From positions 1-64,000 of the forward strand of contig CAMYNM010000014.1 in assembly GCA_947259725.1 (NCBI GenBank): DNA of 64,000 nt. The letters run 5' to 3'. Below the pieces are notes generated by a model. It saw nothing but the letters and a program-made list of their open reading frames with translations, was not told where the DNA came from and made no database searches. Both the position numbers and the translations under genes were made by a program. Source of the DNA: CALZIK01 sp945787635. GTDB lineage: Bacteria; Acidobacteriota; Thermoanaerobaculia; Multivoradales; JAHEKO01. Of this stretch, positions 16,681 through 25,403 are shown in pieces (the first letter of the stretch is position 1; each line of letters opens with the position of its first letter).

Positions 16681-17388
16681 TCAGGGCTGCTCTTCGTCGA
16701 CCACGCGCCGGTCGACGATTCGCATGCCTTGATCGTGCGGTTCACTGACCGTCAGCGTGTAACGCCCGGGCTCGCTGTACTCCCTGACGGCGCGCCGCTT
16801 GAGCACGAGCCCGTCCCCGGAGTGCAGATAGGTCTCGCTGACGTGCCGGCTCGGATCTTCTCGCCGTGTGGAGATGACCTCTCGCGTCTCGGCGTCGAAA
16901 CGCGGAGCGATCAACGCGTCGAGCGCGGCGGAGGGAACAAACGTCGCGCTCTCGGGTCGGTACAGCCAGTTCAGGTAGCGTACATTCGGGCCCGCAGGAG
17001 CGACCTCGAGAAGCCTGATGTCACGGTAGCCGTCAAAGTTCATGTCGAGGACCTGGAAGGCGACGCCGGAGTCGAGCGCGCTCCTGGAGGGCTGTGCATC
17101 GAACCCTTCGAGGATCTGGACCGTGCCTCCGGTCGAGCCCGTTCGCACGGCCATCTTCCGGATCGACACCCGAGCGCCCGGACCCTTATCTTCGCCAAAG
17201 ACCTCGACCGAGAGCTCCGGCAGGTTTCGGTGCGCGCCGACCGGGAACACCCAGGTGACGGTGTCTCGATCCGCGGCCGGCGGTGAGGGAGCCGCGGTCG
17301 GCGCGTTGCGACACCCTCCGAGGACGAGTGCCAGGGCGATGCCGCTAGACAGCGCCGAATACGCACAGTGCGCGGTGTAGCGCGTCAA
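16681..17388 (-). CDS. XAC2610-like lipoprotein, possible lysozyme inhibitor
   Basis: A TTG start at 17388 is chosen because GGAGGA lies 5 bases upstream and it gives a 235-residue protein with a clean lipoprotein signal ending in LVLGGC. The longer ATG frame would overlap the upstream gene by 104 bases. The mature part is largely beta-strand in character, with DMNFDGYRD and NWLYRPE stretches resembling the FG-GAP/XAC2610-related family. In Xanthomonas XAC2610 is the immunity lipoprotein against the GH19 effector XAC2609. Here the gene overlaps a GH19 lysozyme gene by 44 bases, the same partnership, which supports an inhibitor role. Family match is from memory of the signature; function is inferred. 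Confidence 0.6.
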   Translation of the reverse strand: MTRYTAHCAYSALSSGIALALVLGGCRNAPTAAPSPPAADRDTVTWVFPVGAHRNLPELSVEVFGEDKGPGARVSIRKMAVRTGSTGGTVQILEGFDAQPSRSALDSGVAFQVLDMNFDGYRDIRLLEVAPAGPNVRYLNWLYRPESATFVPSAALDALIAPRFDAETREVISTRREDPSRHVSETYLHSGDGLVLKRRAVREYSEPGRYTLTVSEPHDQGMRIVDRRVVDEEQP

Positions 17389-18136
17389 TTCTGTCCTCCA
17401 GTCCGTTGTATCCGCCGTTGATGATCCGGGTGATCGTGGTGACGTCATCGCGGTCGGCCTGCTGGTTCAGGCCGCGGCTGCTCCAGAACCAACCGGCCAC
17501 GTCCGTCGCGGCCTTCGGGTCGTCGCCCAGGAGCTTGGGTTGATCGAGGTAGTCGATTCCGGTGGCCTGGCTGTACGCGGCGTAGTTGGCCCGCCCGGTC
17601 AGCTGGATCAATCCGCGCCCCTTGAAACGCCTGCCGTCACCGGGCTCGGTGTTGCCGAGGTCCTGACGCCCTTCGTAGGCCTCGCCGCTGGCGAGCTCCT
17701 CAGAGAAGCGCAGAGATCCGCTCTCGTGCGCGAGTTGGGCGAGGAAATGCGATCGGCGCAGAGGCGTATCGATCGCGCGCCGGCTCATGGCGTCGTCGAG
17801 CGGTTTGAAATAGGTGTTGACCAGGGTTTCACTCGCGTGTGGCATCACGGCGGCGAGCTTCTCTTTGGAAAACGTCGCGTCCTGCGCTTCCACCAAGGCC
17901 TGCATGGTGGCGTCGTGGTCTGCGACCAGCGGATGGGTTCGGCTCGCTCCCACGACCTCGCGCTGGAATCTCTGGATCGCGTCGATGGTCTTTTGCCCGA
18001 CCAGGCCGTCGACGACCAGGCGCCGCGGCGTGACCGCGCCGAACCGTCCCCGGTTGAGGTTGAAGAGCGTCTGGACGAGCTTGGCGTCGTCGGGATGGTT
18101 CTTGCCTCGGAAGCCGACACTGCCGGTAAGAAACAT
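17345..18136 (-). CDS. GH19 lysozyme/chitinase-like endolysin with peptidoglycan-binding N-terminus
   Basis: This 263-residue protein has an N-terminal peptidoglycan-binding-like segment (about 5-75, with VDGLVGQKTIDAIQRFQ) and a GH19 catalytic domain (about 85-263). The catalytic glutamate is Glu138 in AHESG, and GRGLIQLTGRANY and INGGYNG are typical of phage-type GH19 lysozymes. There is no signal peptide, so it is either released by lysis or delivered by a secretion system. No phage genes surround it. The following gene overlaps and encodes an XAC2610-like lipoprotein, which suggests an antibacterial effector with its immunity protein. No obvious secretion tag such as XVIPCD is visible. 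Confidence 0.85.
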   Translation of the reverse strand: MFLTGSVGFRGKNHPDDAKLVQTLFNLNRGRFGAVTPRRLVVDGLVGQKTIDAIQRFQREVVGASRTHPLVADHDATMQALVEAQDATFSKEKLAAVMPHASETLVNTYFKPLDDAMSRRAIDTPLRRSHFLAQLAHESGSLRFSEELASGEAYEGRQDLGNTEPGDGRRFKGRGLIQLTGRANYAAYSQATGIDYLDQPKLLGDDPKAATDVAGWFWSSRGLNQQADRDDVTTITRIINGGYNGLEDRIDALHRALCVFGAV

Positions 18137-18221
18137 TTGCGGGACCCTCCTCGATCCGTGAATGAAATGTGCTGCTTGCCGCTCGAATCACCACCAAAAG
18201 CTATCAGTAGTGGAGGTATGA

Positions 18222-18986
18222 TTGACTCAAGCGATGCTGGAAGCCGTCGATCTCTCGTGCAAGCTCGACAAATCGGAGTATCGAGAGCGGATCAACCCGC
18301 TACAGGATCGACTCTGGGAGTTGCAGCGGGTCTGTTGGAAGGCGTCAATTCCGGTGGTGGTCGTGTTCGAGGGTTGGGACGCTTCCGGCAAGGGACGTTG
18401 CGTGGCCAAGCTGACCGGCAGGTTGGAGCCGCGAGGTGTCGACGTCAACCACGTGACAGGCGAAGCGCGCACCCACGAACTCGAGCTGCCGTGGATGTGG
18501 CCCTTCTGGGTGGCGACGCCGCGGCGGGGCAAGATCGCCATCTTCGACCGGAGCTGGAACCGGCGAGCCCTGGTTCGGCACAGGGAGAATCCCGAAGACG
18601 AGATTGGCTGGAGGAGGGCTCTGCGCGACATTGGCGACTACGAACGATGGCTCGCCGACGACGGCTACGTTCTGATCAAGTTCTTTCTCCACATCAGCCA
18701 CGAGGAGCAGCTGGAGAGGTATGAGAAGTGGGAGCGGGATCCGGGCATGAGCTGGAAGGCTCTCGAAGGCGCCTGGCAACGGCCTGAGCACTACGGGGAG
18801 CACCTTGCGGCGGCTGAGGAACTCCTGCAGCACACCGAAGAGAGCTGGAGCCCGTGGACGATCGTCGCTGCCACCGACTCGCGGTGGGCGCGTTTTCGCG
18901 TGATCGAGACGGTGGTCAGAAGCCTGGAGGCCACGTTGGAGGCACGCGGTGTGACGAGGGGCGACGCGGGCACGTCCGGATGTTGA
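18222..18986 (+). CDS. PPK2-family polyphosphate kinase, N-terminal-domain-like half
   Basis: This 254-residue protein has Walker A GWDASGKG (about 50-57) and Walker B FDRSW near residue 109, the PPK2 hallmarks; the family moves phosphate between polyphosphate and nucleotides. A TTG at 18222 follows GGAGG by 5 bases; an ATG at 18234 would align better with its neighbour and is the alternative. Its last bases overlap the start of a second PPK2 gene (ATGTTGA). Two PPK2 domains in a row are normally fused in polyphosphate:AMP phosphotransferases, and this looks like a split version. It differs at several positions from the second copy (for example NRR after FDRSW instead of YGR). Confidence 0.85.
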   Translation: MTQAMLEAVDLSCKLDKSEYRERINPLQDRLWELQRVCWKASIPVVVVFEGWDASGKGRCVAKLTGRLEPRGVDVNHVTGEARTHELELPWMWPFWVATPRRGKIAIFDRSWNRRALVRHRENPEDEIGWRRALRDIGDYERWLADDGYVLIKFFLHISHEEQLERYEKWERDPGMSWKALEGAWQRPEHYGEHLAAAEELLQHTEESWSPWTIVAATDSRWARFRVIETVVRSLEATLEARGVTRGDAGTSGC

Positions 18987-19693
18987 AGACCATCGATCTG
19001 GGCGTCGCGCTCGGCAAGGAGGATTACCAGGAGGAGCTGCGCGCGCAGCAGCTCGAGCTCTTGAGGCTCTCCCGCCAGCTCTACACCGCTCGGCGATCCC
19101 TGGTTGTGGTCTTCGAGGGATGGGATGCCGCCGGCAAGGGTGGCGCGATCCGCAGGACGACCCACGCTCTGGATCCGCGCAGCTACCAGGTCTTCGCAAT
19201 CTCGGCTCCGACCGAGGAAGAGCTCGCCCATCACTATCTCTGGCGATTCTGGCAACGGCTGCTGCCCCCGCGCGAGAAGCAGATCCTGATCTTCGATCGC
19301 AGTTGGTACGGCCGCGTCCTGGTTGAACGGGTCGAGGGCTTCGCCGAGCCGTCACAGTGGCAGCGTGCCTATCGAGAGGTCAACGATTTCGAGCGGCAGT
19401 TGGTCGACGCGAATGCCGCGATCGTCAAGTTCTGGTTTCATATCAGTTCGGACGAACAGATGAGAAGGTTCGAGTCACGTCAGTCCACGCGCCACAAGAG
19501 TTGGAAGTTGACCGACGAAGATTGGCGCAACCGAGAGAAGTGGGCAGAGTACGAGGACGCCGTCCAGGACATGTTGCTCAAGACCAGCACTCAACAGGCG
19601 CCATGGACGATAGTCGAGGGGAACGACAAGCGTTGGGCGCGAGTGAAAACGCTCAAGACACTGGTCGACGCGTTGTCGAGGTCGAGTGCCTGA
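18980..19693 (+). CDS. PPK2-family polyphosphate kinase, C-terminal-domain-like half
   Basis: This 237-residue protein has Walker A GWDAAGKG, Walker B FDRSWYGRVLVERVEG and the lid region after it. The YGR motif following the second aspartate is the canonical active version of PPK2. ATG at 18980 overlaps the preceding PPK2 stop by 7 bases and makes MLKTIDLGVAL align with the beginning of the first copy. The product probably phosphorylates AMP or ADP from polyphosphate. Co-translation with the first copy suggests a heterodimer or an in-trans equivalent of the two-domain PAP enzyme. Confidence 0.9.
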   Translation: MLKTIDLGVALGKEDYQEELRAQQLELLRLSRQLYTARRSLVVVFEGWDAAGKGGAIRRTTHALDPRSYQVFAISAPTEEELAHHYLWRFWQRLLPPREKQILIFDRSWYGRVLVERVEGFAEPSQWQRAYREVNDFERQLVDANAAIVKFWFHISSDEQMRRFESRQSTRHKSWKLTDEDWRNREKWAEYEDAVQDMLLKTSTQQAPWTIVEGNDKRWARVKTLKTLVDALSRSSA

Positions 19694-19852
19694 TCGGGGG
19701 GCCATTCGGTTCAATCCGGCTCTGCTAGACTCCCCGACCACGAAAGCGGAAGACCGGGCTCAGACGCCTCAGGCGGCAGGTTTCGAGCGCTCGCGACTCG
19801 GCATCGCACGTCTCGGATGAGTCGATTGACCAACCAATAGCGAGGGCCAGCC

Positions 19853-21416
19853 ATGACTGACTCGAAGGGCTCGCAAAACACCCGAGCGAAGGACAAGCGC
19901 TCCGGCGCCCCAGCCGGCGGAGGCGGTCCGGAGTCGAAGACCTGGGTCCACCGCGCGCTGGCGTGGGTCGAGAAGATCGGCAACAAACTGCCCGATCCGG
20001 CGATGCTGTTCGCAATCGCGCTCGGCCTGGTTTGGCTGGCGTCGCTGCTACTCGCCGGATACGAGTTCAGCGTGCCGGGCAAGGACGCGGCACGGACGCT
20101 GGCGGTCCAGAACCAGCTCACCGGCTCGGCCATGGCTTCTTTCCTGTCTCAGATGGTGACGACCTTCACCGGCTTCGCGCCGCTGGGAGTCGTCCTGGTG
20201 GCGCTTCTGGGAGTCGGTGTCGCCGAGCATTCGGGTTTCATCAACGCCGGTTTGAAGGGACTGATCGGTTTTACGCCTCAGTCGCTTCTGTCTCCGAGCC
20301 GGTTACGTCCTGGTGATCCCTCTCGGAGGGGTCATCTTCTACGCCGCGGGAAGACACCCTTTGGCCGGGATCGCTTGCGCTTTCGCGGGTGTCTCGGGCG
20401 GCTTCAGCGCGAATTTCATCCCTTCGGGGATCGATCCGCTTCTGCAGGGCTTCACCCAGTCGGCTGCTCAGATTCTGGACCCGGCGCGGGAGGTCAACCC
20501 GCTGTGCAACTGGGCCTTTACCAGCGCGTCGAGCATCCTGGTGATCCTGGTGGGGTGGTACATCACCGACAAGATCATCGAGCCGAGACTCAAGGGCACT
20601 AAGCTCGACGGCGACGAGGTCGAGCTCACCCAGATGCACGAGCTCGACAAGAACGAGAAGCGGGGCCTGTGGGCGGGGCTTGCCGCGATGGTTCTCGGCG
20701 TGGCGCTTCTGGTGGGCTGGGTCTGGCCGGCGGACTCGCCGCTTCGCTCTCCGGCCGACGGCTCGATCACTGCCTTCAGCGCGCCGATCATGCAGTCGAT
20801 CGTGCCGCTCATCTTCTTGCTGTTCCTGATTCCGGGCGCGGTCTACGGGTACGTGGCGGGTACGGTCAAGAACCACCGCGACCTGATCAAGGGCATGAGC
20901 AACACGATGGCCACGATGGGCTACTACCTGGTGATGATCTTCTTTTGCGCGCAGTTCACGGCCGCTTTCGGTCGTTCGAACCTCGGCGCTCTGCTCGCGG
21001 TCAAGGGCGCCGACTTCCTGCAGGCTCTCGGGCTTCCCGGAACGGTCACGATCATCGGCATCATCGCGCTGAGCGCGGTCGTCAATTTGCTGGTCGGCTC
21101 GGCCTCGGGCAAGTGGGCGCTCCTGGCGCCGATCTTCGTGCCTATTCTGATGCAGGTCGGTCTCTCGCCGGAGCTCACTCAGGCGGCCTATCGGGTGGGT
21201 GACTCGACCACCAACATCATCACACCGCTCATGCCGTACTTCCCGCTGGTGGTGGCCTTTTGCCAGCGCTGGGTCAAAAACACCGGCATCGGCACGGTCA
21301 CGTCCCTCATGCTGCCGTACTCGGTGACCCTGCTGGCTACCTGGACGATCTTCCTGATCGTCTACTGGCTGATCGGGATTCCGTTGGGCCTCCAGGCCAG
21401 CTACGTCTATCCCTAG
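19853..21416 (+). pseudogene. AbgT-family transporter, disrupted by a frameshift
   Basis: AbgT proteins import p-aminobenzoyl-glutamate or export sulfonamides. The first frame (19853 to about 20300) encodes the N-terminal part through GLIGFTPQSLL; the second frame (from about 20300, with AGYVLVIPLGG) encodes the rest to 21416, including GRHPLAG and the NPLCNW region. The two frames are offset by one and, compared with the family as I know it, about ten or more residues between TPQSLL and AGYV are missing, so a small deletion of a few tens of bases near 20285-20300 is likely. Everything else is intact, so it is either a recent inactivation or an assembly error. GAGGG precedes the ATG. Confidence 0.75.
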
Positions 21417-21513
21417 GAGATGGCTCTTCGTGATGAGGCGCTGGGGTGGCGGTGCGAGCCCTTCGTCAGGGCTTATACTTTCTTCTATCTACCAACGGTT
21501 GGAGGAGACAATC

Positions 21514-21990
21514 ATGCACGCACAAGCATTCGTGGAACAGCTCAAGGCCACCAAGGAGTACTTCGACCGATCGACGCGCTGCTTGGAGGAGAAGGATTCG
21601 GACTTCAAGCCCACGAAGGAATCGATGACCACCGCCCAGCAGGTGGCGCACGTCGCTAAGACCGTGGACTGGTTTATGGAGGGCGGATTCCGGCCCGAGG
21701 GCTTTGACCTGGACTTCGAGAAGAGCGCCAAGGAGATCATGAAGGTGAGGTCACTCGTAGCTGCGCGCGAGTGGGTCGATCGGGCGTTCGCGTCGGCGAT
21801 CGAGGTCACTTCGTCGAAGAGCGCCGAGGAGCTGAGCGCCGCTCTGCCGGAGGGGATGGTCATGGGAGGCGCCCCTCGATTCGCGATCTACGGCGGCATC
21901 CAGGACCACACGGCGCATCATCGTGGAGTCCTGACGGTCCACTCGCGGCTGTGCGGGCACACGCCGGCCATGCCGTACATGGACATGTAG
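21514..21990 (+). CDS. DinB-family putative metal-dependent protein
   Basis: The ATG at 21514 has a perfect GGAGGAG ribosome-binding site 6 bases upstream; the in-frame extension before it is non-coding in character. The 158-residue protein is a four-helix bundle of the DinB/YfiT type. The three metal-binding histidines are recognisable in AQQVAHVAK (near residue 49) and DHTAHHRG (near residues 137-141). Members are often thiol-dependent transferases; the substrate is unknown here. It is followed 7 bases later by the photolyase gene. Confidence 0.85.
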   Translation: MHAQAFVEQLKATKEYFDRSTRCLEEKDSDFKPTKESMTTAQQVAHVAKTVDWFMEGGFRPEGFDLDFEKSAKEIMKVRSLVAAREWVDRAFASAIEVTSSKSAEELSAALPEGMVMGGAPRFAIYGGIQDHTAHHRGVLTVHSRLCGHTPAMPYMDM

Positions 21991-21997
21991 CCGCAAG

Positions 21998-23470
21998 GTG
22001 GTACCGGACCTTCGCATCTTCGACAAGAACGATCGGCCGGTGAACGAGGCCGGCGACTTTGTCCTCTACTGGATGATCGCGAGCCGGAGGGCGCGCTGGA
22101 ACTTCGCCCTGGACCGGGCGGCCGAGTGGGCGGTCGAGCTCGGCAAGCCGATCCTGGTGCTAGAAGCGCTGCGCTCGGACTACCGCTGGGCCAGCGACCG
22201 GATCCATCGATTCGTGATCGACGGCATGCGCGACAACGCCCGGGCGCTGGCCGGCTCGGGAATCGGCTACCATCCCTACGTCGAGTCCGCCCACGGGGCG
22301 GGCAAGGGGCTGCTCGAAGCGCTCGCCCAGGGGGCGGCGGTGGTCGTGACCGACGAGTTCCCGTGTTTCTTTCTGCCGCGAATGGTCGATGCGGCGGCCG
22401 CCAAGCTCGGCGTCAAGGTCGAAGCGGTCGACTCGAACGGCCTCTTGCCCCTGGCGGCCGCCGACAAACCGTACTCGAGAGCCTTCGATTTTCGCCGCTT
22501 CCTGCAAAGAGAGCTGCCCCAGCACCTGGGAGATTTCCCCAGGGCGAGCATTCAACAGGGCGGGCGCCTCGAGACCTTCACGGGCCTTTCGAAAGACATC
22601 CGAGCGAACTGGCCGGCGGCTTCCGCCGAATTGCTCGAAGGGCAGGAGAGTCTCGAGGCGTTTCCCATCGACCATGAAGTGCCCCCGCTGACGGAGCGCG
22701 GTGGCTATGAAGCCGCCCAACGCGCGCTTCGTCGATTTCTCGACGATCGCCTCGATCGGTACGGCGAGGAGCGCAACCAACCGGACGCCGCTGCCGCGAG
22801 CGAGCTCTCCGGATACCTGCATTTCGGTCACGTTTCGTCCCACCAGATTCTCGACGCGCTCGCCCGCCGCGAGAACTGGACGCCGTTGAAGCTCTCGGAC
22901 GAGACCGGTGGCAAACGGCGCGGCTGGTGGAGCCTGGATGAATCGGTCGAGTCGTTTCTCGACGAGCTCGTCACCTGGAGGGAGGTCGGCTACAACTTCT
23001 GCTTCCATCGCCCTGACCATGCCGACTACGAGTCGCTACCGGGCTGGGCGCTGGCCACGCTCGAAGCCCACACTTCCGACGACCGTCCGGAGCTCTACAG
23101 CCTGGGAGACTTCGAGCATGCCCGGACCCACGACGAGATCTGGAACGCGGCGCAGAACGAGCTGCGCGCGCGCGGCCGGATCCACAACTACCTGCGCATG
23201 CTGTGGGGCAAGAAGATCCTCCACTGGACGCGCACACCCCGAGAAGCGCTCGAGATCATGATCGAGCTCAACAACAAGTACGCCATCGACGGCCGGAACC
23301 CGAATTCCTACAGCGGCATCTTCTGGGTCCTGGGACGATTCGACCGCGCTTGGGGTCCCGAGCGGCCGGTATTCGGCAAGGTTCGCTATATGAGCTCGAA
23401 GAACACCCGCCGCAAGCTGAGAATCGACGGCTACGTCGAGCGCTGGGCCGGCGGGCAGCTCAGGCTGTGA
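21998..23470 (+). CDS. phr: Class II deoxyribodipyrimidine photolyase
   Basis: This 490-residue FAD enzyme repairs cyclobutane pyrimidine dimers with blue light. The N-terminal alpha/beta domain (VLYWMIASRRARWNFAL) is typical of class II enzymes. The C-terminal FAD domain has ELSGYLHFGHVSS, the YNFCFH region, HDEIWNAAQNEL and MLWGKKILHW, the class II signature stretches. A GTG start 7 bases after the DinB stop is used; the ribosome-binding site is weak. A bidirectional hairpin follows at 23537. Confidence 0.93.
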   Translation: MVPDLRIFDKNDRPVNEAGDFVLYWMIASRRARWNFALDRAAEWAVELGKPILVLEALRSDYRWASDRIHRFVIDGMRDNARALAGSGIGYHPYVESAHGAGKGLLEALAQGAAVVVTDEFPCFFLPRMVDAAAAKLGVKVEAVDSNGLLPLAAADKPYSRAFDFRRFLQRELPQHLGDFPRASIQQGGRLETFTGLSKDIRANWPAASAELLEGQESLEAFPIDHEVPPLTERGGYEAAQRALRRFLDDRLDRYGEERNQPDAAAASELSGYLHFGHVSSHQILDALARRENWTPLKLSDETGGKRRGWWSLDESVESFLDELVTWREVGYNFCFHRPDHADYESLPGWALATLEAHTSDDRPELYSLGDFEHARTHDEIWNAAQNELRARGRIHNYLRMLWGKKILHWTRTPREALEIMIELNNKYAIDGRNPNSYSGIFWVLGRFDRAWGPERPVFGKVRYMSSKNTRRKLRIDGYVERWAGGQLRL

Positions 23471-23536
23471 GACGGCGCCGGAATCCTCTGCACGAGTCTC
23501 CCGGGGTCCTGTCGACTCGATCGCCAAGTGACAAGA

Positions 23537-23563
23537 AGGGCGCCCGCCAGTTGCGAGCGCCCT
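23537..23563. terminator. Bidirectional hairpin between photolyase and secreted-protein genes
   Basis: AGGGCGC (23537-23543) and GCGCCCT (23557-23563) form a perfect 7-bp stem with a 13-base loop between two convergent genes. T-tracts are poor on both sides. Confidence 0.5.
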
Positions 23564-23590
23564 CGAGGTGATCGAACCGATTGGCGTCGA

Positions 23591-24301
23591 CTAGTCGACG
23601 TCGAACTCCGCTTCGGAGATCGTCTGATTGCCGCTCTCTTCCTTGGCCAGGACTTCCCACTTGCATTCACCGGCGTCTTCCTGGTTCAGAAACTCCGGGG
23701 GAGCCGTGAAGGTGAAGGTGTCGGCGTTGACGATGGCGCTGGTCTTGGTCAGCTCCGGCTCGTCGCACTCGATGATCACCTCGTAGCTCACGATCTCGCT
23801 GCCCGGCGGGTCGGCGACCGGCGCCCACATGAAGACCACATTGTCCGGATCGACCGCTTCTCCGTTGATCGGGAAGATCAGCATGGGGGCCTCGGGGAAA
23901 TCGTGCGTCAACCGGGTCTTACCGGTCAGGGGCTCGCCATCCGTGGTGACGCCCTCGAAGGTGTATCGACCTTCGGGGAAAAGCGCCATGAGCTCTTCGA
24001 GGGTCTGGACGTCGAACGAGGGCTCGGCGCTCTCGAAGAAGAACTCGGTGATTCCCTGCATGCGCACGGCGTTCTTGTTGCGGACGTCTACGATCTTGTT
24101 GCCGTCGGGGTCGAAGATCTTCATCTTCCTCCAGCCGACGCCATCCAGGAAGACCTGGACGCCGGCGTCGCCGTCGGTAGCGTTGATCTCGATGAAGAAT
24201 TCGGCCTCGTCGAGCTTCTTCGCCCAGGCTTGGGGCGCGGCGACCGATGAGACGAGGGCGAAGACGGCGAATAGGACCAACCAAAATCTAGCGTTTCTCA
24301 T
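23591..24301 (-). CDS. Secreted protein with a fibronectin III-like C-terminal region
   Basis: ATG at 24301 has GGAGGAA 4 bases upstream and gives a Sec signal peptide ending AWA (about residue 27). The 236-residue protein is acidic. An N-terminal region (about 30-120) has an EFFIEINATDGDAGVQVFLD stretch suggestive of a small beta domain, and the C-terminal half (about 135-236) has the tryptophan and tyrosine spacing of a fibronectin III-like domain (FMWAPV, SYEVIIEC, CKWEV). I do not recognise a named family or function. The gene stands alone. Confidence 0.7.
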   Translation of the reverse strand: MRNARFWLVLFAVFALVSSVAAPQAWAKKLDEAEFFIEINATDGDAGVQVFLDGVGWRKMKIFDPDGNKIVDVRNKNAVRMQGITEFFFESAEPSFDVQTLEELMALFPEGRYTFEGVTTDGEPLTGKTRLTHDFPEAPMLIFPINGEAVDPDNVVFMWAPVADPPGSEIVSYEVIIECDEPELTKTSAIVNADTFTFTAPPEFLNQEDAGECKWEVLAKEESGNQTISEAEFDVD

Positions 24302-24433
24302 GTTTCCTCCGTTCCGTCGTGCAGATTCCGCCCGAAACCCGGCGGATTCCACGATTATCATTGGACGGTTGGATGTCTCGGGAAGTGAAATCCTTCGAAG
24401 AAACTTCGAGTTCCCGAGAGACGGCAGAAACAA

Positions 24434-24457
24434 AGCGCCCGGCGGATGCCGGGCGCT
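24434..24457 (-). terminator. Rho-independent terminator reading on the minus strand
   Basis: A perfect 10-bp stem AGCGCCCGGC/GCCGGGCGCT with a 4-base loop is followed, on the minus strand, by TTTGTTTC. This is a classic intrinsic terminator. The only coding-like material upstream of it on that strand is the remnant ending at 24489. Confidence 0.75.
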
Positions 24458-24488
24458 CGCGACTTAGTGGTTGGAGTCGATCGAGTGT

Positions 24489-24740
24489 CTAGTGATTGCC
24501 CGGGCCTCCGGGAGCCAGGCGGACGTGAAAGATCCACAGGCCGCCGTCGGGCCGGTTCTTGACCCAGGTCTCTGAGAATGGGCCGCGGTGAACAGCGACC
24601 GCTCCCGCCGGAACGCCGTCGGGCGCTGTGAACGGGTTGCACTTGGGGCTGTTCGGGTAATCGATCGCGAAACACGACGCCGGGCGAAGGATCTTCGTCG
24701 CTCTGGTATCTAATGGGTTGAGCCGGCTGGAGTACCGGCC
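24489..24740 (-). pseudogene. Unrecognised gene remnant with a terminator but no start codon
   Basis: A minus-strand frame ending in TAG at 24489-24491 reads like a real protein C-terminus (for example CFAIDYPNSPKCNPF, GPFSETWVKNRP and GGLWIFHVRLAPGG), but back to an in-frame stop at 24768-24770 it contains no ATG, GTG or TTG. A strong terminator follows 32 bases after its stop. This is best explained as the 3' end of a gene whose 5' part was lost when the sigma-factor gene came to lie next to it. I do not recognise the family. Confidence 0.4.
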
Positions 24741-24761
24741 TTGAATCGAGCGAGAGACGTA

Positions 24762-25403
24762 ATGAAATCAAGCCCGCAGGAATTCCAGATGGTTCGCCAA
24801 ATGATCGCCGGGGACGAGGCGGCGTTCGAGAGATTCTCGGACGATTACGTGCCCGCGCTCTACCGGTTCGCGACCCGGCGGCTGCAGGGTGACCGGGAGC
24901 TGGCGCGAGACGTCGTGCAATCGACGCTGTGCAAGGCGATCGAGAAGCTGGCTTCGTTTCGGGGCGAAGCGGCGCTCATGACCTGGCTCTGCTCGGTGTG
25001 CCGCAACGAGATTGCCGGACATTTCCGGCGCGGCAAGAAACACCGAGGCGATGTCGAGTTCCAGGAGCACGAGGATCTCTTCGGCGCTTCGATGGCTCTC
25101 GGCAACGGCGGCTTCGACGGGCCCGAACGGGCCACCCTGCGCAGAGAGGTCCGTGACCAGGTACATGACGCCCTCGATGCCTTGCCGCCCCACTACGGCA
25201 AGGCTTTGGAATGGAAGTACATCGACAACGTCTCGGTCAAGGAAATCGCTCAGCGATTGGACCTGGGTCCCAAGGCGGCGGAATCGCTGCTCACTCGAGC
25301 CCGGGAGGCTTTCCGCAACGGATATGCCCACCTGGTGGACAACATCGGACCGGCACTGGACGGTGTCCAGTCGCCGAGCCCACGAATGGAAACAGCATCA
25401 TGA
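24762..25403 (+). CDS. ECF-type RNA polymerase sigma factor
   Basis: The ATG at 24762 gives 213 residues; a TTG seven codons upstream is possible. Region 2 (about 30-95, with DVVQSTLCKAIEKL and FRGEAALMTWLCSVCRNE) and region 4 (about 135-195, helix-turn-helix with YIDNVSVKEIAQRL) are both present, separated by a short linker, and there is no region 3. Its last bases overlap the FecR gene start (ATGA), so the anti-sigma-like partner is co-translated. Target promoters are unknown; the downstream small exported protein and the nearby TonB-dependent receptor are candidates. Confidence 0.92.
   Translation: MKSSPQEFQMVRQMIAGDEAAFERFSDDYVPALYRFATRRLQGDRELARDVVQSTLCKAIEKLASFRGEAALMTWLCSVCRNEIAGHFRRGKKHRGDVEFQEHEDLFGASMALGNGGFDGPERATLRREVRDQVHDALDALPPHYGKALEWKYIDNVSVKEIAQRLDLGPKAAESLLTRAREAFRNGYAHLVDNIGPALDGVQSPSPRMETAS

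Noticed and set aside
17345..18136. Prophage remnant suggested by the endolysin-like lysozyme
   Set aside because: No other phage gene, integrase or attachment site is visible nearby, and the adjacent lipoprotein points to an effector/immunity pair instead.
24358..24771. A 137-residue minus-strand frame across the sigma-factor promoter region
   Set aside because: It lacks family-like features and overlaps another frame of the same strand that reads much better as protein and is followed by a terminator.
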